NCBI GenBank assembly: GCA_003489165.1
Contig: DNJG01000110.1
Coordinates: 1-21,980 of the forward strand
Reading direction: 5' to 3'
Origin: Nitrospinota bacterium
GTDB taxonomy: Bacteria; Nitrospinota; Nitrospinia; UBA9942
Length of the DNA: 21,980 nt
Shown here one piece after another: positions 14,655 through 21,630 of this stretch (position 1 is its first letter; every line of letters starts with the position of its first letter). The notes under the pieces are model-generated. The model saw nothing but the letters and a program-made list of their open reading frames with translations, searched no databases and had not been told where the DNA came from. The position numbers and the translations under genes are program-made.

Positions 14655-15365
14655 TCATTTCATCCCCACATGAACTGCCACAATACCGAATGTGAGGTTA
14701 AAATATTTCACATCGTTTAAACCCTCTTTCTCCATAATTTTTTTGAATTCTTTCTGGTTGGGGAATTCCATGACGGAATCGGGGAGGTATTGATACGCAT
14801 ATCTTTTGCCCGAAATAATTCCACCTATAAATGGCAGGATTCTTTTAAAATAGAGGTGATAGATTTTCTTGAGGATTTTATTGGATGGATTTGTAAACTC
14901 AAGTATGACAACCTTGCCATTTTGCTTTATAACCCTCCTCATCTCTCTTATTCCTCTTCTTATATCAGAAAAATTTCTGACACCAAAGGCTGATATTGCT
15001 CCATCAAAGTAATTATCTTCAAATGGTAAGCCCATAGCATTTGTCTCCAGCAGAGTGATGCTATCTGAAAGCCTCTCCCTTTCAGCCTTTTTTCTCCCTG
15101 CGTAAATCATCTCAGGTGTGAAATCTACCCCGATAATCTTTTTTCCACCCCCCCCCTGCCTTACAATCTCTATTGCACAATCCCCTGTCCCTGTTGCAAC
15201 ATCCAAAAATAAAACGCCACCTGATTTTAATAGCTCTCTAACGGCAAACTTCCTCCAGTAAACATCCCTCCTCAGACTCAAGAGCTTATTTAAAAGGTCA
15301 TATCGGTGGGCTATGTCGGAAAACATCTCTTTGACAAAGGCATCTTTATTTTCCTGAATTGGCAT
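14655..15365 (-). CDS. ubiE: Demethylmenaquinone/ubiquinone methyltransferase
   Basis: SAM-dependent C-methyltransferase of quinone synthesis (UbiE/MenG), 236 residues, a normal length. The N-terminal mark is MFSDIAHRYDLLNKLLS. The SAM-binding motif I is FLDVATGTGD (residues 53-62), followed by VDFTPEMI. Later motifs are SAFGVRNFSD, EFTNPSN and YQYLPDSVMEFP. Menaquinone is the likely substrate in an anaerobe. A run of nine C on the plus strand (15148-15156) encodes Gly71-Gly74 between motif I and the next strand, a possible slippage site. Confidence 0.94.
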   Translation of the reverse strand: MPIQENKDAFVKEMFSDIAHRYDLLNKLLSLRRDVYWRKFAVRELLKSGGVLFLDVATGTGDCAIEIVRQGGGGKKIIGVDFTPEMIYAGRKKAERERLSDSITLLETNAMGLPFEDNYFDGAISAFGVRNFSDIRRGIREMRRVIKQNGKVVILEFTNPSNKILKKIYHLYFKRILPFIGGIISGKRYAYQYLPDSVMEFPNQKEFKKIMEKEGLNDVKYFNLTFGIVAVHVGMK

Positions 15366-15428
15366 AAAATTATTCTAACATGGACACTATTTTCATGGTA
15401 ACTTAAAAGCAACTGGCAGTAAAACTAA

Positions 15429-15457
15429 TTGTCTCGCCTGTGAAGTATGACTTTAAA
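15429..15457 (+). promoter_or_regulatory. Candidate promoter of the M50-coaE operon
   Basis: TTGTCT (15429-15434), 17 bases, TTTAAA (15452-15457), each box matching consensus at four of six positions. The predicted RNA start near 15464 would leave only a few bases before the ATG at 15469 but a 30-base leader before the ATG at 15496. Confidence 0.35.
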
Positions 15458-15468
15458 CTTTTATTTTT

Positions 15469-16362
15469 ATGATATGTATTGTAACATTAATCTGCATGGA
15501 GAAATGGAGCGAGCTTGAAATTGTAACTGAAGAAAGAAAGAAATTCCCGTTTCTTCATCTTTTATTACTGCTTATTACCTTTATAAGCACAATGCTGGCA
15601 GGGGCAATCCAGGAAGGTATAAACCCCATAGTCCAGCCTCATTTAATATATAAAGGACTTCCATTTTCTCTGACCCTTATGCTTATACTGGGGACACATG
15701 AAATAGGACATTATATCGCTTCAAAGAAGAATGGTGTAAGTGCCACACTTCCGTATTTTATTCCTGCACCATCACTCCTTGGAACATTTGGGGCTTTTAT
15801 AAAAATGAAATCCCCTATACCTGATAGAAAGGCACTTCTGAAAATAGGCGTCTCAGGCCCTATAGCTGGTTTCATAATCGCACTGCCGGCAACCATCATT
15901 GGACTTTGGCTGTCTGAAGTAAGAGAGCCGTCACAAATAAAGGAGGGTATATCACTTGGCTCATCACTCCTCCTCTCTTTTTTGACGAAGGGCATACTCG
16001 GAGTCACAGATGATACTGCTGATATTCTTCTCCACCCTGTGGCATTTGCCGGGTGGATTGGGCTATTTGTAACTGCATTAAATCTCCTTCCTATGGGACA
16101 GCTTGACGGCGGGCACATAACATATTCATTGTTCAAAAGCTGGCATAAGTATCTTTCATGGCTCATCTTTATCTCCCTTATTCCGCTTGGATTCCTCTGG
16201 GAAGGCTGGCTTTTATGGGTTGCGGCTGTATTCGTTTTCGGATTGAGGCATCCGCAGTTGATTGATGAAACAACACCGCTTGATAAGGGAGATAAGATTC
16301 TTGGTGTAATTGCAATTATTATCTTTATCATTACATTCATACCTGTTCCATTTAAAATTTGA
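15469..16362 (+). CDS. Site-2 protease family (M50) membrane metalloprotease
   Basis: An intramembrane zinc metalloprotease of 297 residues (288 if the ATG at 15496 is used). Several hydrophobic segments are visible. The zinc motif GTHEIGHY (His77, Glu78, His81) lies in one helix and the third ligand Asp213 is in GQLDGGH. Short S2P proteins of this type, related to plant EGY, cleave membrane-bound substrates such as anti-sigma factors; the target here is unknown. No ribosome binding site is evident for either start. The second start begins at EKWSELEIVTEERKK and would give a more usual cytoplasmic N-terminus. coaE follows after 2 bases. Confidence 0.9.
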   Translation: MICIVTLICMEKWSELEIVTEERKKFPFLHLLLLLITFISTMLAGAIQEGINPIVQPHLIYKGLPFSLTLMLILGTHEIGHYIASKKNGVSATLPYFIPAPSLLGTFGAFIKMKSPIPDRKALLKIGVSGPIAGFIIALPATIIGLWLSEVREPSQIKEGISLGSSLLLSFLTKGILGVTDDTADILLHPVAFAGWIGLFVTALNLLPMGQLDGGHITYSLFKSWHKYLSWLIFISLIPLGFLWEGWLLWVAAVFVFGLRHPQLIDETTPLDKGDKILGVIAIIIFIITFIPVPFKI

Positions 16363-16364
16363 TT

Positions 16365-16970
16365 ATGTTACTTGTTGGACTTACCGGAGGAATAGCTGCA
16401 GGAAAGAGTTTGGTATCCGAGATACTCAGGGGATTGGGGGCTTATATAATTGATGCCGACAAGATTGCACGGCAGGTTGTTGAGCCTGAAAAACCTGCAT
16501 GGTTTGAGATAGTAAAATTTTTTGGGAGAGACATTATAAATAAGGATAAAACAATCAACAGGAAAAGGCTTGGTGAAATTATATTCAATGACCCTGTCAA
16601 AAAAAGGAAATTGGAGGAGATAGTTCATCCAAAGGTAATAGAAGAAGAGAACAGGCTGGTTAAGGAATATGGGAGAAAAAATCCTAATGGCATTGTGATT
16701 ATAGACGCAGCCCTTCTGATTGAGGCGGGGAGTCATAAGAGGGTGGATAAATTAATTGTAGTTTATGCCGATAAAGAAACTCAATTTAAAAGATTATCTG
16801 AGAGGGATGGATTGAGCCGAGCCGATGCCGAGAAAAGAACAGCCTCCCAGCTGCCATTGGATAAAAAGGTTAAAATGGCGGATTTTGTTATAGATAATAG
16901 TAAGGGTATTGAAGAAACACGGAGACAGACTATTGATATATTTAATAAGTTAAGCGGTAGATTCAAATAG
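16365..16970 (+). CDS. coaE: Dephospho-CoA kinase
   Basis: Last step of CoA synthesis: phosphorylates the 3'-hydroxyl of dephospho-CoA. It is 201 residues from the ATG at 16365; a TTG two codons earlier overlaps the previous stop. The P-loop is GLTGGIAAGKS. Other family marks are IDADKIARQVVEP, EIVHPKV, VIIDAALLIEAG and SERDGLSRADAEKR. It is translated right after the M50 gene. With panB, panC, panD and acpS in the same window, it makes a loose CoA cluster. Confidence 0.95.
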   Translation: MLLVGLTGGIAAGKSLVSEILRGLGAYIIDADKIARQVVEPEKPAWFEIVKFFGRDIINKDKTINRKRLGEIIFNDPVKKRKLEEIVHPKVIEEENRLVKEYGRKNPNGIVIIDAALLIEAGSHKRVDKLIVVYADKETQFKRLSERDGLSRADAEKRTASQLPLDKKVKMADFVIDNSKGIEETRRQTIDIFNKLSGRFK

Positions 16971-16998
16971 TTGCAATTATTGAGATTTTTTGTAAAAT
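16971..16998 (+). promoter_or_regulatory. Candidate internal promoter before the small ORF and acpS
   Basis: TTGCAA (16971-16976), 16 bases, TAAAAT (16993-16998), starting right after the coaE stop. It could supply extra acpS transcript. Confidence 0.4.
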
Positions 16999-17021
16999 AT
17001 GGACACTAAAGAGGATTGTCT

Positions 17022-17132
17022 ATGGAGATGATTGATATAATCGCAGAGCTTAACAGGATTATAAAAAACATTGACAGGGCAGTTATAGTATCAAAAGAGG
17101 TTAATGAAATTCTGAATAAAGTGGAGGTGTAA
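17022..17132 (+). CDS. Small helical protein, 36 residues
   Basis: An uninterrupted 36-codon frame between coaE and acpS. It starts ATG with GAGGAT upstream and ends TAA at 17130-17132. Its stop region contains GGAGGTGTAAGGAG, which serves as the acpS ribosome binding site, so the two may be coupled. The protein (begins MEMIDIIAELNRIIKNI) has a regular charged/hydrophobic pattern of one or two amphipathic helices and no cysteine. I do not recognise a family. It could be a true small protein or a leader that sets acpS translation. Confidence 0.5.
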   Translation: MEMIDIIAELNRIIKNIDRAVIVSKEVNEILNKVEV

Positions 17133-17147
17133 GGAGAATTAAGGGCT

Positions 17148-17525
17148 ATGATAGCTGGGGTTGGGGTTGATATTGTAAAGATTGGGAGGATAAAGACTGC
17201 GGTTGACAGATGGGGGGAGAAGTTTATGGATAGGGTGTTTACAGAAGATGAAAAAAATTATTCCCTTAGCAAATATAATCCATATCCTCATCTTGCGGCG
17301 AGGTTTGCCTATAAAGAGGCATTGGCCAAGGCACTGGGGACAGGGTTCGGGATGGGCATAAAATGGAAGGATATAGAATTAATAAGAAATGAGAATGGCA
17401 AACCTGAGGCGAAGCTTAACGGGACTGTAAAAGAATTAGCCGACAGGAAGAACATTAAGAATGTTATGGTCAGTATCTCACATGATACCGATTACGCTAT
17501 TGCGTATGTAACAATACTAAACTAA
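17148..17525 (+). CDS. acpS: Holo-[acyl-carrier-protein] synthase
   Basis: Transfers 4'-phosphopantetheine from CoA to acyl carrier protein. It is 125 residues, the usual AcpS length. Motifs are GVGVDIVKIGRI with the metal ligand Asp8, and RFAYKEALAKALGTGF with Glu57. NGKPEAKLNG and the C-terminal VSISHDTDYAIAYV follow. The ATG has AAGGAG upstream. The order acpS then nnrD-type gene is common in bacteria and supports both calls. Confidence 0.95.
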   Translation: MIAGVGVDIVKIGRIKTAVDRWGEKFMDRVFTEDEKNYSLSKYNPYPHLAARFAYKEALAKALGTGFGMGIKWKDIELIRNENGKPEAKLNGTVKELADRKNIKNVMVSISHDTDYAIAYVTILN

Positions 17526-17576
17526 TTGGACGAAGGTAAAACACATTTCTCCGCTTCCCTTATTTTTTTGTTTTTT

Positions 17577-19145
17577 ATGAAAATTGTAACCGCAAAAGAG
17601 ATGCAGGATATAGACAGGATTGCGATTGATGATTATGGGATTCCAGGCATTGTCCTCATGGAAAATGCCGCAAAAGGGGTAGTTGCATCCCTATTTAAAA
17701 AATTTCCTGATATTAAAGATAAAAAAGTAGGGATATTTGCTGGGAAGGGGAATAACGGCGGTGATGGTCTTGCAGTGGCGAGGCTCCTTACTGATAAAGG
17801 TATTGCAACAGAAGTCTATCTCCTATCAAAAAAGGATACGCTTAAGGGTGATGCAAAGACCAATCTGGATTCAGCCGAAGGGATGGGTATAAAAATCCTT
17901 GAGATAGTTTCATTAGATGAACTTGAAGCTGTTAAAGATAGTATCCTCAAGAATGATATTTTTATTGATGCCATATTTGGAACAGGTTTAACCTCAGGTG
18001 TTAAGGGATACTACACAGATGTAATAAATTTTATAAATTCTTCAAAAAAGTTTGTCCTTTCCATTGATATACCCTCAGGCTTAAGCTCTGACACAGGGGA
18101 AGTTATAGGTGAGCATATAATGGCAGACCTTACAGTTGCCCTATGCCTTCCAAAGATTGGGGAGATACTTTATCCAGCGGCTGAATATGTAGGGGAATTA
18201 GATGTAGTAGATATAGGTATACCTGAATTAATTATTAATAACCGAGATATTAAAATAAATCTCATTGAAGAGAAAGATGCAGCAGGAATACTCCCAAAAA
18301 GAAAACCCGATACACATAAAGGGACTTATGGACATTTGGTTGTCATTGCCGGCTCAAGGGGGAAGGGTGGGGCGGCGGCTTTATCAAGCATATCTGCACT
18401 AAGGGCTGGCACAGGACTAGTCACGCTTGCATTACCTGAGTGTCTGAATATATCCTTTGAGGCAGGCATCCCTGAGGTTATGACACTTCCGCTTCCTGAT
18501 ACAAAAGAGGGGACTATTGATAAGTCCGCACTGAATATATTAATAAAATTTTTGGAGGGGAAATCCGCACTCCTGATAGGGCCTGGTATTACAACCAATC
18601 CATCTACATCTTCACTAATAAAAAATCTTATAAAAAAAGTCAGTTGTCCGATGCTTATTGATGCAGATGCTCTGAATATAATAGCTGATAAGATAGAGTT
18701 ACTTAAAGATAAACTATTCCCTGTAATAGTGACACCTCACCCCGGCGAGATGGCAAGGATGCTAAATACAACATCAAAGGAGATACAGGCTAATAGAATT
18801 GAATCAAGCCGAAAACTATCTGTTGAATATGGGATATATGTAATATTAAAAGGTGCAAGGACTATTGTTGCTACTCCGGAAGGTGAAGTATATGTAAACC
18901 CAACTGGAAATCCCGGAATGGCTACAGCGGGGACAGGCGATGTCCTTTCAGGAATTATTGCCGGATTCATGACACAGGGATTATCAGCAAGAGATTCATC
19001 AATACTCGGTGTATATCTGCATGGATTGGCTGGAGATATTGGTGCAGAAAAATTAAGTCAGACTGCACTTATTGCAAGTGATTTATTAAAAACATTTCCA
19101 GAGGCAATTAAGAGAGTGGAAAGATTTAATGAGAAAATGCCTTAA
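17577..19145 (+). CDS. nnr: Bifunctional NAD(P)H-hydrate epimerase / ADP-dependent dehydratase
   Basis: Repairs hydrated NAD(P)H. From the ATG at 17577 it is 522 residues. The N-terminal YjeF_N (NnrE, epimerase) domain spans about residues 1-210, with TAKEMQDIDRIAI and the GKGNNGGDGL motif. The C-terminal ribokinase-like NnrD dehydratase domain spans about 230-515, with GTYGHLVVIAGSRGKGGAA, VTPHPGEMARM and the ATP/ADP-site GTGDVLSG near residue 453. An in-frame TTG at 17526 would add 17 residues with no family match. The ATG has no clear ribosome binding site, so translation may follow from acpS 51 bases upstream. Confidence 0.94.
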   Translation: MKIVTAKEMQDIDRIAIDDYGIPGIVLMENAAKGVVASLFKKFPDIKDKKVGIFAGKGNNGGDGLAVARLLTDKGIATEVYLLSKKDTLKGDAKTNLDSAEGMGIKILEIVSLDELEAVKDSILKNDIFIDAIFGTGLTSGVKGYYTDVINFINSSKKFVLSIDIPSGLSSDTGEVIGEHIMADLTVALCLPKIGEILYPAAEYVGELDVVDIGIPELIINNRDIKINLIEEKDAAGILPKRKPDTHKGTYGHLVVIAGSRGKGGAAALSSISALRAGTGLVTLALPECLNISFEAGIPEVMTLPLPDTKEGTIDKSALNILIKFLEGKSALLIGPGITTNPSTSSLIKNLIKKVSCPMLIDADALNIIADKIELLKDKLFPVIVTPHPGEMARMLNTTSKEIQANRIESSRKLSVEYGIYVILKGARTIVATPEGEVYVNPTGNPGMATAGTGDVLSGIIAGFMTQGLSARDSSILGVYLHGLAGDIGAEKLSQTALIASDLLKTFPEAIKRVERFNEKMP

Positions 19146-19189
19146 GAGGGGTAAAGAAAAGATTAATATCAACCTATCTACCCCTCTTA
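19143..19189. terminator. Hairpin between convergent nnr and ytxH-like genes
   Basis: An 11-bp perfect stem, TAAGAGGGGTA (19143-19153) and TACCCCTCTTA (19179-19189), with a 25-base loop. It starts in the nnr stop codon region. It lacks a good T-run on either side, so it is a probable but unproven bidirectional terminator. Confidence 0.5.
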
Positions 19190-19204
19190 TAAAATAAATC
19201 AAAA

Positions 19205-19486
19205 CTATACCCCTGTCTCACTCCCCTTATAGGCAGACCTTACCCTTTCCTTTTTTTCTTCTATAAAATCCTTCATCTTGCCTATGCCTTCTTTAGATTT
19301 GTCCAATACTGTGCCATAGGTATCTATTACAGTGTCTCTTACTTTTTCAGCAGTATCTTTTATCTTCTCTCTTGTCTCTTTACCTGCTGCTGGTGCAAAA
19401 AGAATCCCGAGTGCAGCACCTACGGCACCACCCAAAAGGAATGCCAAGGTTACCTCTAACATTGTTGAGCCTTTATTCTCTGACAT
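19205..19486 (-). CDS. YtxH domain-containing protein
   Basis: A 93-residue protein. An N-terminal glycine/alanine-rich hydrophobic segment (LLGGAVGAALGILFAPAAG, residues about 17-35) is followed by KETREKIKDTAEKV and a long charged helix. This is the YtxH (general stress/gas vesicle GvpP-like) pattern. It is likely anchored in the membrane by the first segment, with a coiled-coil tail. The start has GGGGGTGA upstream. It lies 5 bases after the DUF948 gene, a frequent pairing. Confidence 0.85.
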   Translation of the reverse strand: MSENKGSTMLEVTLAFLLGGAVGAALGILFAPAAGKETREKIKDTAEKVRDTVIDTYGTVLDKSKEGIGKMKDFIEEKKERVRSAYKGSETGV

Positions 19487-19491
19487 TCAAA

Positions 19492-19851
19492 TCACCCCCT
19501 TTTCCTTTTTAAAGATTTTAGCGTGTACAAAATTCCCCCAACAAGCCCCGCCGCTACTACAAATGGTTTCTTAACATTTTTGGCAATAGCTTCTGTAATA
19601 TAAGGAAGCTTACTACCGACAGTCTTGAATTTTTCTATAGCATCACCAATTCCATCAATCTGCCCCCTGACCTTGTCAATTACAGGGACTGTTTCTTTTA
19701 AAACAACCTTTGCATCCTCAGAAAGCTCCTGAATACTCCTCGCAGTCTGACGGAGTTGAATTATAGCAGGTATTAAATACACTACGAGCATTAAAAATCC
19801 AATTGCTATCAGAAAGACTGAGAGTTCTATAAGTGTAACAGTAAAAGTCAT
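19492..19851 (-). CDS. DUF948 domain-containing membrane protein
   Basis: A 119-residue protein with one N-terminal membrane helix (residues about 8-29, LSVFLIAIGFLMLVVYLIPAI). A helical amphipathic region LRQTARSIQELSEDAKVVLKE follows, matching the DUF948 pattern, and then a weak second hydrophobic stretch (VVAAGLVGGILY). Function unknown; it is often next to YtxH proteins in stress-related operons. GGAGGA lies about nine bases before the ATG, and a strong promoter precedes it. Confidence 0.85.
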   Translation of the reverse strand: MTFTVTLIELSVFLIAIGFLMLVVYLIPAIIQLRQTARSIQELSEDAKVVLKETVPVIDKVRGQIDGIGDAIEKFKTVGSKLPYITEAIAKNVKKPFVVAAGLVGGILYTLKSLKRKRG

Positions 19852-19872
19852 TTGATTTATTCCTCCGATATA

Positions 19873-19901
19873 AATATATATTTAAATATGAGGTTAGTCA
19901 A
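19873..19901 (-). promoter_or_regulatory. Promoter of the DUF948-ytxH operon
   Basis: Minus strand: TTGACT (19901-19896), 17 bases, TATATT (19878-19873), each five of six to consensus. It lies about 20 bases before the DUF948 start codon. Confidence 0.65.
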
Positions 19902-19917
19902 CCTGAAAAAGTCTTTT

Positions 19918-20382
19918 TTATGAATAATAGCCCCAGATTGTCATTACAATAAAGCTAAGCGTCAATAGGATACCTATGAATGTTGCAATAGGGCGTCTTA
20001 AGGGGTGTCTTTCTGGATGCTTGTCAAAAAAAGGGAATATGATTAAAAGAAATATTATTATCCCCTGACCAATCACACCCAATATCTTTGGAGCCCCTCT
20101 GCCAAGGAATTCAAATATCTCGGCAGCCTTTAAAAACTGATACCCTGCAAGAAAATACCATTCAGGCTTTATATGCTCAGGTGTTACAAATGGGTCAGCC
20201 TTCTCACCCAGATGCGGCGGAAAAAGAGTAACAAGTGAAATCATAACTCCCATTATAAGGAGTATAATTATAACTTGTTCAAAAACATGGTGAGGGAAGA
20301 ACCAATGCGCCTCCCCTTTTTCTATCTTCTCTAACTTCTCTCTTATTGGAAGATGCTTTGTTTCAACCTCTTTTTTGAACAT
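19918..20382 (-). CDS. Cytochrome b C-terminal domain protein (b6f subunit IV-like)
   Basis: A 154-residue membrane protein matching the C-terminal half of cytochrome b, as in the b6f subunit IV. It has a quinol-site PEWYFLAGYQFLK (Pro73-Glu74-Trp75-Tyr76) and three hydrophobic helices (about residues 35-54, 100-118, 131-150). It should pair with a haem-bearing cytochrome b6-like subunit and a Rieske or other partner in a quinol-oxidising complex. None of these is adjacent: the next gene upstream is divergent ilvC. No ribosome binding site is seen before the ATG, and the frame is closed by TAG about 11 codons upstream. Confidence 0.9.
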   Translation of the reverse strand: MFKKEVETKHLPIREKLEKIEKGEAHWFFPHHVFEQVIIILLIMGVMISLVTLFPPHLGEKADPFVTPEHIKPEWYFLAGYQFLKAAEIFEFLGRGAPKILGVIGQGIIIFLLIIFPFFDKHPERHPLRRPIATFIGILLTLSFIVMTIWGYYS

Positions 20383-20395
20383 ATTTGAACATAGA

Positions 20396-20461
20396 TTAAA
20401 AATAGAAAATAAGAACTATACCCGTAAGTGAAAGATTATCAAAGAAGGCAAAGAAAGTCAT
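20396..20461 (-). CDS. Possible 21-residue hydrophobic peptide upstream of the cytochrome b subunit
   Basis: A short minus-strand frame, ATG at 20461 to TAA at 20396, that encodes an almost entirely hydrophobic peptide ending SLTGIVLIFYF. It ends 13 bases before the cytochrome b start. A strong GGAGGAGGAG lies 18 bases upstream, too far for the ATG but well placed (9 bases) for an in-frame ATT at 20470. It could be a single-helix subunit, a leader peptide or chance. Confidence 0.25.
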   Translation of the reverse strand: MTFFAFFDNLSLTGIVLIFYF

Positions 20462-20525
20462 CAAGAAAATTATGGGAAACTCCTCCTCCTTTTTCTGTTT
20501 TTTTATTTAAGTGTCTGTGGTAAAA

Positions 20526-20550
20526 TATCATGCATTTTGAAAACATGATA
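20526..20550. promoter_or_regulatory. Dyad upstream of ilvC (operator or leader hairpin candidate)
   Basis: TATCATG (20526-20532) and CATGATA (20544-20550) are perfect inverted arms around 11 bases containing TTTTGAAAA. The left arm touches a TAAAAT box (20521-20526), and TTGAAA (20537-20542) could be a -35 for a TATGTA -10 at 20559-20564. The rest of the 211-base gap shows only pyrimidine runs and the small peptide frame on the other strand. Confidence 0.4.
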
Positions 20551-20593
20551 AGTGTTTTTATGTAAGCAATTCTATTAAGAAAGGAGAAAAAGA

Positions 20594-21595
20594 ATGGCAA
20601 AGGTTTATTATGAGAAGGATGCGGATTTAAAGTATTTGAAAGGTAAGACAATTGCAGTGATTGGTTATGGAAGTCAGGGGCATGCACATGCTCTAAATTT
20701 AAAGGAAAGCGGTCAAAATGTAATTGTGGGTTTAAGAAAAGGGAGTGATTACTGGAATAAGGCAAATGGTTCAGGACTTAAGGTTGAAACGGCATCTGAT
20801 GCTGCAAAAAAGGCGGATATTATAATGATGCTGATTCCCGATACGAAACAGAGAGAGGTCTTTGAAAATGATATAAGACCGAATTTAAAAAAAGGTAATG
20901 CAATTGCCTTTGCCCATGGTTTTAATATACATTTTGGCCAGATTGTCCCGCCAAAAGATATAGATGTATTCATGGTAGCACCAAAGGGTCCGGGGCATCT
21001 TGTCCGCAGGGTTTATACTGAAGGGAAAGGCGTTCCATGTCTCATAGCAGTCTATCAGGATGCTACAGGAAGGGCAAAGAATATCGGGCTCGCATACGCA
21101 AAGGGTATCGGTGGGACAAGGGCAGGCGTAATTGAGACTACATTTAAAGAGGAGACCGAGACCGATTTATTCGGGGAGCAGGCAGTCCTCTGCGGCGGTG
21201 CTTCTGAATTGATAAGGGCAGGTTTTGATACACTTGTAAAGGCAGGCTATCAGCCGGAGGTTGCATATTTTGAGTGCCTCCATGAATTGAAGCTTATTGT
21301 AGATTTAATTTATGAAGGGGGTATCAGCAATATGAGATATTCCATTAGTGAGACTGCGAAATATGGCGATATTACAAGGGGCCCAAGGGTAATAACAGAT
21401 GAGACACGCAGGGAGATGAAAAAGATTTTGCATGAAATCCAATCAGGGGAATTTGCAAGGGAATGGATAGTGGAGACTCAGGCTAACCGCCCTGTGTATA
21501 ACGCCCTCCTCAAAAAAGGTGCAGAGCATAAGATTGAAGAGGTCGGAGAGAAGTTGAGGAAGATGATGGGGTGGATTGGGAAGAAGGTGATCTGA
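20594..21595 (+). CDS. ilvC: Ketol-acid reductoisomerase
   Basis: Class I acetohydroxyacid isomeroreductase for valine, isoleucine and (through ketoisovalerate) pantothenate synthesis; it supplies the precursor of the PanB substrate. It is 333 residues. The NADPH-binding motif GYGSQGHAHALNL is at residues 24-36, and the cofactor loop is GLRKGSDYWNKA. The metal-binding run is ETDLFGEQAVLCGG (Asp191, Glu195), and CLHELKLIVDLIYEGG follows. AAGGAG lies before the ATG. The gene order ilvC then psd is common in related lineages. Confidence 0.97.
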   Translation: MAKVYYEKDADLKYLKGKTIAVIGYGSQGHAHALNLKESGQNVIVGLRKGSDYWNKANGSGLKVETASDAAKKADIIMMLIPDTKQREVFENDIRPNLKKGNAIAFAHGFNIHFGQIVPPKDIDVFMVAPKGPGHLVRRVYTEGKGVPCLIAVYQDATGRAKNIGLAYAKGIGGTRAGVIETTFKEETETDLFGEQAVLCGGASELIRAGFDTLVKAGYQPEVAYFECLHELKLIVDLIYEGGISNMRYSISETAKYGDITRGPRVITDETRREMKKILHEIQSGEFAREWIVETQANRPVYNALLKKGAEHKIEEVGEKLRKMMGWIGKKVI

Positions 21596-21601
21596 AAGGT
21601 T

Positions 21602-21622
21602 ATTCCGAGCGAAGCGAGGAAT
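21602..21622. repeat. Short palindromic intergenic repeat before psd
   Basis: ATTCC (21602-21606) and GGAAT (21618-21622) flank GAGCGAAGCGA. The unit has the look of a dispersed repeat. Its GAGGA (21616-21620) lies ten bases before the psd ATG and probably serves as the ribosome binding site. Confidence 0.5.
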
Positions 21623-21630
21623 CTCATAAA

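Noticed and set aside
17526..17576. Extra 17 residues on the NAD(P)HX repair enzyme from a TTG start
   Set aside because: No ribosome binding site and no family match; the YjeF_N domain begins directly at the ATG at 17577.
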